Of a stretch of 7,573 nt of DNA, positions 1 to 5,610 are shown piece after piece. Under the pieces are notes generated by a model. It was not told where the DNA came from. It did not search any database and worked only from the letters and a program-made list of their open reading frames with translations. The position numbers and the translations under genes were made by a program. The stretch's first letter is position 1, and the number at the start of each line of letters is the position of its first letter. This DNA comes from an uncultured Saprospiraceae bacterium (lineage in GTDB: Bacteria > Bacteroidota > Bacteroidia > Chitinophagales > Saprospiraceae), in assembly GCA_937959375.1 (NCBI GenBank), contig CALGLS010000370.1:1-7573 (forward strand). The letters run 5' to 3'.

Positions 1-218
1 ATTTGATTTCGTATGGTACCGGTACACCTGTTCCGAAAGGGTTTGATCAACATGAAGTAATTGGTATTATCAATGGTTTGATGGCCTCAAAGAAAGTTGC
101 TTGTCTTGAATTCGTAGAAGTAAATCCATTGTTGGATAATAAAGGAAACAAAATGGCCGAAACTGCTTTTGAAGTTTTGAATGCTTTGGATTTGAAACAG
201 GCAGACGTAATTGTTTAG
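1..218 (+). CDS. rocF: Arginase, C-terminal fragment (5' part outside the window)
   Basis: Arginase hydrolyses L-arginine to ornithine and urea in the cytoplasm with a two-manganese centre. Only about the last 71 residues are present; the reading frame enters at base 3 without a start, so the TTG there is an internal codon. Seen: SYGTGTPVPKGF, the family's GTGTP loop, then CLEFVEVNPLLD, which holds the EVNP motif whose glutamate contacts the guanidinium group in characterised arginases, then GNKMAETAFEVLNAL, the usual C-terminal helix. The end at TAG 216-218 looks natural. The metal-binding Asp/His motifs would lie upstream, outside the window. A lipoprotein gene starts 22 bases downstream on the same strand, suggesting cotranscription. 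Agmatinase or formiminoglutamase are relatives; the GTGTP/EVNP pair favours arginase. The symbol follows common use and is not proof of pathway. Confidence 0.86.
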   Translation, partial: LISYGTGTPVPKGFDQHEVIGIINGLMASKKVACLEFVEVNPLLDNKGNKMAETAFEVLNALDLKQADVIV

Positions 219-240
219 GTTCCCCAAAAAAAATGAAAGC

Positions 241-1341
241 ATGCAACGTAAAATAAAGTTTATTCTTTTCTGTCTGTTCACAAACTTATTTCTTTTAGCT
301 TGCGAAGACTCTGGTGGAAAGGAAGGCTCAGGTGATGCGACAAAAAATGTTGATGAGATTGAAGTGCATGCTGATGTGGCAGATGAAGACGATTCCTTTG
401 CAATAAGCTCTTACGAAACAACTGATTCACTGTCAACTGAAGTGGAGCAGAACGACTCTACTGTTGTTTGGAAGAAGCAAAAGATGGGAGCCAAAAAATA
501 CGATTCCAATAAACCTTCCTTCGGTTACAAACTCACCAAACCTAAAACTAAGGCTAAGTTAAATAAACAACTCCGTGAAATTTCAGGGATCGCTTACGAT
601 GAAGCCAATGCGCGTTTGCTAGCGGTCAATGATGAAGTTGGGCGAGTATATGTCTTAGATCCGGTCAAAGGAGATATTGTGAGTCAACAAAGGTTTGGTT
701 TTCCTGGTGATTATGAAGACATCACTTTACACGATGATTTATTGTATGTCGTCAAAAGTGATGGTTTCGTGAATGTGCTAAGTGCAGTGACCTTTACTTC
801 CATTCAAAAAATGAATACAGGATTGTCCACTTCTAATGATGTGGAAGGTATTTGCTACGATTCAAAAAGCAAACGTTTATTACTCGCTTGTAAGGCAGAT
901 CCAGATACACGTACCCATGATGCACCTAAGAATTGTCGAGTAATCTACAGTTTCGACCCACTTACTCAGATGCTTGATCCACAACCTTTTTTAGTCATAA
1001 CAAAAGATGCACTAGAAGATTTTGTAAAAACGCATGCCAATAAAAACACCAAGAAAAAACGTCTCAAGAAATTTGTAAAACGCGCTAAAAGTATTGCCCC
1101 TTCTGCCGTTGCTATTCATCCCATTTCTGGAAAAACATATGTACTTTCTTCCGTTGGTAAAACCTTGACTGTTTTTAATCGCAATCAGGAAATAGAACAC
1201 ATCGAGTTCTTAAATTCAAAAGTGCACAAACAACCTGAAGGATTATCTTTTGCCTCAAATGGAGATCTATTTATCAGTAATGAAGGACCGAGTGGGAAAG
1301 GGATGATTTATCGATTTTTGTATAGAGGGGGGGAGAATTAG
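241..1341 (+). CDS. SdiA-regulated (YjiK-like) beta-propeller lipoprotein
   Basis: 366 residues, exported and probably lipid-anchored. The start is ATG 241, which puts a basic N-terminus and hydrophobic stretch directly before the lipobox LLAC (Cys21); the TTG at 211 lies inside the arginase gene and would add ten charged residues. Residues 22-95 are an acidic, Ser/Thr-rich linker. From about 105 the pattern resembles the SdiA-regulated domain: REISGIAYD (112-120), LLAVNDEVGRVYVLD, GDYEDI (156-161), NDVEGICYD (199-207), PSAVAIHP (287-294) and PEGLSFASNGDLFISNEG (332-349), repeated blades of a propeller. A Lys/Arg-rich insert lies near 268-283. The family has no settled enzymatic role, though it resembles esterase-like phytase propellers. 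It follows arginase by 22 bases with an A-rich leader. The stop TAG is formed by the first hexamer of a downstream repeat, after a run of seven G. Confidence 0.8.
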   Translation: MQRKIKFILFCLFTNLFLLACEDSGGKEGSGDATKNVDEIEVHADVADEDDSFAISSYETTDSLSTEVEQNDSTVVWKKQKMGAKKYDSNKPSFGYKLTKPKTKAKLNKQLREISGIAYDEANARLLAVNDEVGRVYVLDPVKGDIVSQQRFGFPGDYEDITLHDDLLYVVKSDGFVNVLSAVTFTSIQKMNTGLSTSNDVEGICYDSKSKRLLLACKADPDTRTHDAPKNCRVIYSFDPLTQMLDPQPFLVITKDALEDFVKTHANKNTKKKRLKKFVKRAKSIAPSAVAIHPISGKTYVLSSVGKTLTVFNRNQEIEHIEFLNSKVHKQPEGLSFASNGDLFISNEGPSGKGMIYRFLYRGGEN

Positions 1342-1406
1342 AATTAGAATTAGAATTAGAATTAGAATGTGAATGTGAATGTGAATGTGAATGTGAATGT
1401 GAATGG
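1335..1406 (+). repeat. Hexanucleotide tandem array: five GAATTA then six GAATGT
   Basis: Five perfect GAATTA units (1335-1364) are followed without a break by six perfect GAATGT units (1365-1400) and a final GAATGG (1401-1406). The first unit overlaps the stop codon of the upstream lipoprotein gene. The two unit types differ only in their last two bases, so one likely arose from the other before both expanded. The absence of point changes suggests recent or ongoing slippage. Since the unit is six bases, copy-number change keeps reading frame. Confidence 0.95.
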
Positions 1407-1561
1407 CCCACTAACGCAGTGCTACGACCGAGTGAAAACTGCAACTGCCATTTAAACTGTCACTTCATTGCAACTGTAACTGTAACTGTAACTGTAACTT
1501 TGACTGAAATAGGAATATTCGAACCAATACAGATACCTACGAACCAAGGCCATTCTAATTC
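1359..1561. repeat. Inverted repeat with left arm split by hexamer expansion
   Basis: The right arm at 1548-1561 is GGCCATTCTAATTC. Its complement GAATTAGAATGGCC is found on the left as GAATTA (1359-1364) plus GAATGGCC (1401-1408), with exactly six GAATGT units (36 bases) between the two parts. The simplest reading is an ancestral 14-bp inverted repeat whose left arm grew by slippage. The arms enclose about 140 bases with a second hexamer array. The structure fills the gap between two convergent genes and its right arm covers the OmpA stop codon. Role unknown: a bidirectional 3'-end structure or a small interspersed element are possible. Confidence 0.6.
1472..1495 (+). repeat. Hexanucleotide tandem array: four AACTGT
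   Basis: Four perfect AACTGT units, preceded by degenerate relatives (AACTGC near 1443, AACTGT 1455-1460) and followed by the near-unit AACTTT. It has the same period as the GAATTA/GAATGT array 70 bases upstream but an unrelated unit. It lies in the loop of the inverted repeat between convergent genes. Confidence 0.85.
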
Positions 1562-2708
1562 AATTAAGCTCCTTTTTTACCCGCAACACAATCTCCACTC
1601 TACGATTCCGAGCACGACCTTCTGGGCTAACATTGCTAGCTCTCGGTTGTGACTCACCAAAACCTTCCGTTTTAATTTGCATATTGAAATCGGGTAGCTT
1701 TTTCAGAATAAAAACCTTAATAGCTAGCGCACGTCGTTCCGATAAAATTAAGTTATATTCTTCACTTCCACGGCTGTCGGTATGTCCGAAAATAGAAATT
1801 TCACTAGGGTCTAATGCTACGATAGTTTCAATAAGGGAGTCAAGTGTTAGGATATAGTTGGGTTTGATAACTGCCTTATCGAAATCAAATGCGATGTCAG
1901 GAATTTCAAAACGAATCTCTTTGGTGGATTTTTCTACAGCAATAGGAGTCTCTTCAATTGGATCAAGCTCCGGTTCAGGCTCTGGTTTGTTGACACCTTT
2001 GTTGTAAGTATGTCGCTCGTCGGTAGTGTAGAGGAGGTCCTTGTTGATTTGGTAGTTGTCGCAAAGTTGAAACGAACTACTATCTTTTGGGATGAGTTGT
2101 ATATTGTCAATTAAACAAACGATGTCGCCTTTCATATTTGCTCTGTCAGCAGGAGTGTATTTTTTGTTAGCAGTGGAGTTGAAATTGCCTAAGGTTATAA
2201 ACGTTTCATCGCCATTTGCCATGTAGCTCAGTTCAAATTTTCGCCAACCGCTAGAGTCTTTTTGTAATTCGGTTTTGTTTGAAACAACAAGTGAAGGTTT
2301 TAAGCCAATTGGATTATTGGTACGACTAATCATTTCTCTATCGTTGAATAGAATACCGATTTCATAGTCTTCAACAATTAAAGGTTTGGTATAAAAGCTT
2401 AAAATATATTCCTCTCCTTTGTTTAACGGACAAAGTAATTTGGTATAAAGGAAAATCCGTAAACCAATTGGACGATAGACGTTTTCAATAATGACAAGGT
2501 CAGAGTATTTACCGCTGATTGGTTTTTCTTGACTATAAAAAAGGATGTTTAGATCGGCAGGTGGAATGCGGAACCAAGCCTCAGGAGCACAGGCAGAATG
2601 ATACTCTGAGCATATGTTGTTTTCCTCAAAATCACCGTTGGCAATTAAGTTTTGGCTATTAGCCAAAAAAGGAAACAGCATACATAAAATAATGGTTAGC
2701 TTTTTCAT
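1560..2708 (-). CDS. OmpA-family outer membrane protein with N-terminal sandwich-like domain
   Basis: 382 residues. The signal peptide at 1-18 (MKKLTIILCMLF..., likely cut after ANS) directs it to the envelope. Residues 19-208 begin LIANGDFEEN and continue ACAPEAWFRI, a pattern common in Bacteroidota for a galactose-binding-like beta sandwich; a ligand cannot be named. A proline/glutamate linker (KPEPEPELDP, 241-250) leads to the C-terminal OmpA domain (about 265-376): FDFDKAVIKP, IFGHTDSRGSEEYNLILSERRA and GRARNRRVEIVL. By comparison with OmpA structures, Asp311 of the HTD motif and Arg326 should bind peptidoglycan diaminopimelate, so the protein probably tethers the outer membrane to the wall. 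No transmembrane barrel is evident in front of it. It is convergent with the SdiA-like gene and 206 bases downstream of the protease gene. A promoter element lies 56 bases before its ATG, so it is probably transcribed alone. Confidence 0.88.
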   Translation of the reverse strand: MKKLTIILCMLFPFLANSQNLIANGDFEENNICSEYHSACAPEAWFRIPPADLNILFYSQEKPISGKYSDLVIIENVYRPIGLRIFLYTKLLCPLNKGEEYILSFYTKPLIVEDYEIGILFNDREMISRTNNPIGLKPSLVVSNKTELQKDSSGWRKFELSYMANGDETFITLGNFNSTANKKYTPADRANMKGDIVCLIDNIQLIPKDSSSFQLCDNYQINKDLLYTTDERHTYNKGVNKPEPEPELDPIEETPIAVEKSTKEIRFEIPDIAFDFDKAVIKPNYILTLDSLIETIVALDPSEISIFGHTDSRGSEEYNLILSERRALAIKVFILKKLPDFNMQIKTEGFGESQPRASNVSPEGRARNRRVEIVLRVKKELN

Positions 2709-2763
2709 GACAACATTCTAACTGTTTTTGCTGCTGAAATGTTGGCTGAGATAGATTTTTTAA

Positions 2764-2771
2764 CAAAAGTA
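2764..2771 (-). promoter_or_regulatory. Bacteroidota-type -7 promoter element for the OmpA gene
   Basis: Read on the minus strand the site is TACTTTTG, an exact match to the Bacteroidota -7 consensus TAnnTTTG. It ends 55 bases before the OmpA start codon, giving a leader of about 50 bases. No clear -33 TTG/TTTG is seen at the expected distance, so the assignment rests on the -7 match, position and orientation. Confidence 0.42.
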
Positions 2772-2914
2772 ACACCTGTTTTAAACTTTGATTTTTGTCT
2801 AGAATCTAATTTTATTTCTATTTCGGTCGCAGGCTTTTGTTCCCTTTTATGGCTTTAAACAAGTGAGGGAAGAAATTTGACTTTGTTGAATAACTACAAA
2901 TCTTAACAAAACCA

Positions 2915-3829
2915 CTAATTCAAATACCCTCTGTATTCTAACGCAGCCATCTTCACAGCTCTTAATTGTCCCGGTGTAAAAGCAGTTCTACAACAATATT
3001 TGTAGTACGACATAAAGTTGTTGGTAAGCGGATTAAACTCAACGTTTGTCGGTTGGGTAGTTCCCAAATAAGAACAATCACAACAATCCTGTTGGCCATT
3101 AGGATCGGGAGGTGTGTCGCAAATAAAGTCACCCGCTTGTTGACAATTGGAACCATCTAAACGCTCGGTGGTACTTGCCTCTAGTGGGCTGTTGCCAAAA
3201 GTGTGTTGAAGATTAAAGAAGTGACCAAACTCATGAGCAACGGTTGCAGGTTGTTTAATAGCTTTGTGAGATATGAAAATTCTATTCAGATCCAGGTTCA
3301 CATAATCCTTAAAATCTTCGGCCAAAACAGGCGTATAGCCAGCCAATAAACTATTGGTCTGGACTAAATATAGATTAATGGTATTATCGACGTCGAGCGG
3401 ATCAGTGATTGTTTTTTCAAATTGTTGATCTGATCGAATAGCACTCAGATAATGGATAGAACTAGTATTAGAAACATTTGATTGTAAATCAAAACTGATA
3501 TGTGCCCCTGCGAAGTTTCGGTTCAATTCATTAATAGCAGCGACAACCGTTGCTTTGTCCAAATCGCTAGGGGTGCTAGGATTTTGCACAATATGCGCAA
3601 CTATCTTAAATGATTTTTCAATCATCAAATCATCCTCCATATCGGATTCGTATAAATCAATGAGTTCACCTGCTCCTGGTTCAGAGCAAGGTTGAGAACC
3701 ACAAGGACCTTCTTTTCCATGATCTTGATGATCGGATGTATCGGTTGTATCGGTTGTTGGTGCTTTCTGTAAGAGCTGACAAGACGTAAATAAACAGAGA
3801 GCAAGAAGTAGCGGGCTAAGTCGTTTCAT
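2915..3829 (-). CDS. M43 (pappalysin-like) zinc metalloprotease lipoprotein
   Basis: 304 residues. The start ATG gives a hydrophobic signal ending in FTSC (Cys17), a probable lipoprotein signal. Residues 18-55 form a Thr/Asp/His-rich, low-complexity linker containing CGSQPCSEPGAG. The catalytic site is HEFGHFFNLQH (199-209): His199, His203 and His209 bind zinc and Glu200 is the general base. Asn206 stands where many metzincins have Gly. The Met-turn is NNFMSYY with Met273. GDFICDTPPDPN (233-244) and TAFTPGQL (282-289) are also typical of M43 proteins. Cysteines are abundant near the active site (CCDC 249-252, CC 279-280), suggesting disulfides. Many Bacteroidota relatives are secreted with a C-terminal sorting domain; this one ends at EYRGYLN without one, so it should stay lipid-anchored. 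Substrate unknown. The zinc-ribbon gene ends 69 bases upstream on the same strand. Confidence 0.87.
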   Translation of the reverse strand: MKRLSPLLLALCLFTSCQLLQKAPTTDTTDTSDHQDHGKEGPCGSQPCSEPGAGELIDLYESDMEDDLMIEKSFKIVAHIVQNPSTPSDLDKATVVAAINELNRNFAGAHISFDLQSNVSNTSSIHYLSAIRSDQQFEKTITDPLDVDNTINLYLVQTNSLLAGYTPVLAEDFKDYVNLDLNRIFISHKAIKQPATVAHEFGHFFNLQHTFGNSPLEASTTERLDGSNCQQAGDFICDTPPDPNGQQDCCDCSYLGTTQPTNVEFNPLTNNFMSYYKYCCRTAFTPGQLRAVKMAALEYRGYLN

Positions 3830-3898
3830 CTTGGTTTCGTTTTAGAGTTAATTAATGAGGTTAACTACATTTATTGGATACCAGCTCTTTTGATTTTT

Positions 3899-4201
3899 TT
3901 ATGAAAGATTAGAAGAAACCATTTTATAACCTCCTTTGCATTTTTGGCAAGAAAGTTTGTCTCCTTCTTTCTTTAATCTGATGCCAGTAATTCGTTCTTC
4001 TACAAATTTAGCAATAAATGCTTTCTGAGCACTAGCATCTTTATTAATAATATCTTTTTGTCGATCTTCTACGTATTGAACAAATTGCTCATCGTAGTTT
4101 TGATGCCCCCAGCAATTAGGACAAACAAATGCTTCAACTAATTCAGCTTCTTTTGCAGCTGTATCTTCGTTCTTTTTAAATAAGAAATTAAATAATCCCA
4201 T
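3899..4201 (-). CDS. Small split-zinc-ribbon protein of unknown function
   Basis: 100 residues, no signal peptide, probably cytoplasmic. The N-terminus MGLFNFLFKK is amphipathic and may touch a membrane. Two CxxC pairs, CPNC (27-30) and CQKC (85-88), could form one zinc ribbon whose halves are split by about 54 residues predicted to be largely helical (ITGIRLKKEGDKLSC leads into the second pair). CPNCWGHQNYDEQF resembles a family of uncharacterised Bacteroidota proteins with CPNCWG motifs; I recognise the type but know no function. The start is ATG 4201, preceded by an A-rich leader without a clear Shine-Dalgarno. The protease gene follows after 69 bases with no terminator seen between, so cotranscription is possible. 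Confidence 0.72.
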   Translation of the reverse strand: MGLFNFLFKKNEDTAAKEAELVEAFVCPNCWGHQNYDEQFVQYVEDRQKDIINKDASAQKAFIAKFVEERITGIRLKKEGDKLSCQKCKGGYKMVSSNLS

Positions 4202-4515
4202 GGTGGTTGATTTTTTGGTTTTGAAAAAATATTCTCTATCTAACTTTATGTTAAAGTATAAACATAAACGAAAAACTATGAATTGGTTTAGTAATCTAAG
4301 ATAAGATTAGGATACATGTCCTTTTGGAGACAGAGATGAAATTATAAAAATGAAATTTAGAAACTTTTGAGTCTGCGTTGAAGTAGGCTCGCGCATGTGC
4401 TAGGGGAGGAGCAGCTGTTTTCTAATAATAATCCCGAACACTGATTTAACAGAATTCGGGATTATTAATTTGTCGTAAAGTGCAAGGTTAATCTTGCTAT
4501 AGATAAAATGCTTAA
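4202..4515. other. Gene-free stretch between two minus-strand genes
   Basis: 314 bases without a credible gene. The right side holds the terminator of the upstream exported-protein gene (4426-4467). Near the left side is a perfect small hairpin, ACTTTA-TGT-TAAAGT (4243-4257), 42-56 bases before the zinc-ribbon start, where a promoter or operator would be expected; no exact TAnnTTTG is present. The longest notable open frame on the minus strand (4307-4396, 29 residues) has no protein-like character beyond a hydrophobic patch. The GC-richer patch 4388-4416 shows no recognised motif. Confidence 0.6.
4426..4467 (-). terminator. Intrinsic terminator of the 149-residue exported-protein gene
   Basis: A perfect 13-bp stem, TAATAATCCCGAA (4426-4438) with TTCGGGATTATTA (4455-4467), closes a 16-base loop. 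It begins 48 bases past the stop codon of the minus-strand gene. Reading on the minus strand the stem ends CGGGATTATTATTAG: T-rich but not a pure T run. The GC core next to the loop and the A/T outer part fit a terminator; it is nearly symmetrical but no plus-strand gene precedes it. Confidence 0.72.
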
Positions 4516-4965
4516 TTAGGAAATACCTAAGAAAAAGACGGTACCACCTAATCTATAAGGACGCATACCTTCAGGAATTTCTTCGTCAAGCGAAATCTTT
4601 TGTCGAATCAATCGGTAAACACCACGGAACATTTCACCGTTCACTTCTAGTAGTCCCTGCTTTTTTCCAATAGAATCATTTACGCAAAATACTAACAAGA
4701 ATCCTGCGATACCATAATCTGGACGATCCAAAAAAGCAGCAGCCTGAATGGCATCTGACATACCCAAGGATCGAATCGGGTCTAAAAATTGAACCCCCTT
4801 CGCCTGAGTACTATCACCTGGCATACGAGGTTGTATTTCACTGTCTCTCCCTTCATCAGTTCCGTCAGTAACGATGATGGTAAGTGCCTTTTCTGATGGT
4901 GTAAACTGAGCTTGCATTAATGCCGGAACGGCAAAGAAAAGTAAGAATACTGCGTAAAATCTCAT
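4516..4965 (-). CDS. Exported protein of unknown function
   Basis: 149 residues that I do not recognise. The N-terminus MRFYAVFLLFFAVPALMQAQ is a clear signal peptide, likely cut after Ala19. The start is the only ATG that gives it. The mature 130 residues are probably one small globular domain with alternating hydrophobic strands: ALTIIVTDG (27-35), FLLVFCVND (89-97), GLLEVNGEMFRGVYRLI (104-120) and a hydrophobic C-terminal strand LGGTVFFLGIS. One cysteine (94), no lipobox, no transmembrane helix after the signal, and no T9SS sorting domain because the protein ends at the strand, so periplasmic location is the simplest guess. The region 35-55 (GTDEGRDSEIQPRMPGDSTQ) is polar and probably a loop. 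A terminator follows closely and a long gene-free region precedes it, so it is likely transcribed alone. Confidence 0.75.
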   Translation of the reverse strand: MRFYAVFLLFFAVPALMQAQFTPSEKALTIIVTDGTDEGRDSEIQPRMPGDSTQAKGVQFLDPIRSLGMSDAIQAAAFLDRPDYGIAGFLLVFCVNDSIGKKQGLLEVNGEMFRGVYRLIRQKISLDEEIPEGMRPYRLGGTVFFLGIS

Positions 4966-5253
4966 AATTTTTCGTTTGTAATGATCGAATATTGCTTAGT
5001 TACAAGGTTTTTAACTTACTGATTGTCAGTGGTTAAAGGTATTTGTAACCGTTTGGCTACCTTATAACGATCATTGCTAGTAATAAATTTTATCAGAATC
5101 AGATTGCTGATATCATCTCTTTGGACTATAAATATATCGATTAGTTTCAAAAAGAATGCCTCAAAGTAAAGATTACCTCATTAACGGAAAAGAAAAATAC
5201 CAGATAAAACTAAGTTTTTTTGATTAGGTACAAAAATAGAACTGACTCTAAAT
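4966..5253. other. Gene-free leader region upstream of the exported-protein gene
   Basis: AT-rich stretch between the exported-protein start and the terminator at 5255-5308. No convincing gene. Two minus-strand -7-like sites occur: TATTTTTG (5231-5238, exact TAnnTTTG) and TACCTTTA (5034-5041, one mismatch), which would give leaders of roughly 260 or 65 bases. An open frame on the plus strand (5156-5227, 23 residues, MPQSKDYLINGKEKYQIKLS...) is too short to call. The sequence 5031-5063 contains small overlapping inverted repeats (GGTTA/TAACC, AAGGTA/TACCTT). Confidence 0.5.
5231..5238 (-). promoter_or_regulatory. Candidate -7 element for the exported-protein gene
   Basis: On the minus strand TATTTTTG is an exact TAnnTTTG match just downstream of a strong terminator, where a new transcription unit would be expected to begin. 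It would give an unusually long leader of about 260 bases, and no TTG is seen at -33. The near-match at 5034-5041 is an alternative with a shorter leader. Confidence 0.28.
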
Positions 5254-5254
5254 T

Positions 5255-5308
5255 AAAAAAAGGGGAGCAAGGCAGTGGTATTACTCGACCACTACTTTTG
5301 CTACCCCT
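5255..5308 (-). terminator. Strong intrinsic terminator downstream of the T9SS hydrolase gene
   Basis: The stem pairs AGGGG (5261-5265) with CCCCT (5304-5308), AGCAA (5266-5270) with TTGCT (5298-5302) and AGTGGT (5274-5279) with ACCACT (5288-5293), with one bulged A (5303), a small internal loop and an 8-base terminal loop. On the minus strand it is followed directly by seven T (complement of 5255-5261). This is a textbook terminator in the minus direction. It sits about 300 bases past the hydrolase stop codon, so either that mRNA has a long 3' UTR or another transcript ends here. Confidence 0.85.
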
Positions 5309-5588
5309 CAAACCCTATCTACATTTTTTATTTAGTTAATTGAGGCGAAGTAGGATAACGGAAGTTTCCTTCTAACTTAAACGCTATAGTTTGTTGGCAT
5401 AGGCAAAAGAAAATTTTGAATAATGAATCATTGATTTTCGAATTTTGATTTTGCCTAATATCCTAGAGCTTCTCGTTTGAGGGATATTCGAAATTCCTCA
5501 ACAAGATCTTAGCTAGATTCATGACATCGTCTTATGTCATAAAAGTTGTTAAGAGTCGTCGCAAACTACGTTCGAGTGAAACTTCCGT
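5309..5588 (-). other. Structured non-coding region: long 3' UTR or unrecognised small RNA
   Basis: No open frame of note on the minus strand. Nested inverted repeats are seen: an 11-bp closing stem, ACGGAAGTTTC (5358-5368) with GAAACTTCCGT (5578-5588); inside it a long hairpin closed by TAGGCAAAA/TTTTGCCTA (5400-5408/5449-5457) with inner AAAATT/AATTTT pairing; a hairpin TTGAGG/CCTCAA (5477-5482/5496-5501); and ATGACAT/ATGTCAT (5521-5527/5534-5540) with a 6-base loop. The bases at 5361-5372 could instead form a GAAG-GAAA-CUUC tetraloop hairpin on the minus strand, competing with the closing stem. A strong terminator follows. The region starts 23 bases after the hydrolase stop. No match to RNase P, tmRNA or a riboswitch that I can recognise. 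Confidence 0.4.
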
Positions 5589-5610
5589 CTTCCATCTCAG
5601 ACTTTACCCC

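Noticed and set aside
211..240. Upstream TTG start for the SdiA-like lipoprotein
   Set aside because: It overlaps the arginase end and would put charged residues before the signal peptide; ATG 241 gives a normal lipoprotein signal.
1335..1495. Tandem hexamers as a CRISPR-like array
   Set aside because: The units are six bases with no spacers, so these are simple sequence repeats.
1495..1502. Exact TAnnTTTG match (TAACTTTG) on the plus strand
   Set aside because: It arises from the last, altered AACTGT unit, has no suitably spaced -33 element and would only drive antisense RNA into the OmpA gene.
1419..1652. Plus-strand open frame of 77 codons with Thr-Val repeats
   Set aside because: Its composition comes from the AACTGT array and its second half is antisense to the OmpA gene; no promoter or family resemblance. 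Kept only as the consequence of a possible G-tract shift.
2840..2871. TTCCCT/AGGGAA inverted repeat as terminator of the protease gene
   Set aside because: Only six pairs with a 20-base loop and no T run on the minus strand.
2962..3160. Two open frames overlapping the protease gene in other frames
   Set aside because: They lie wholly inside the catalytic region of the protease gene and show no family features.
4307..4396. 29-residue minus-strand open frame upstream of the zinc-ribbon gene
   Set aside because: Short, without promoter or recognisable motif; the hydrophobic patch can arise from AT-rich DNA.
5309..5317. TAGGGTTTG on the minus strand as a promoter
   Set aside because: The spacing between TA and TTTG is three bases instead of two, and the site abuts the terminator, leaving nothing to transcribe before it stops.
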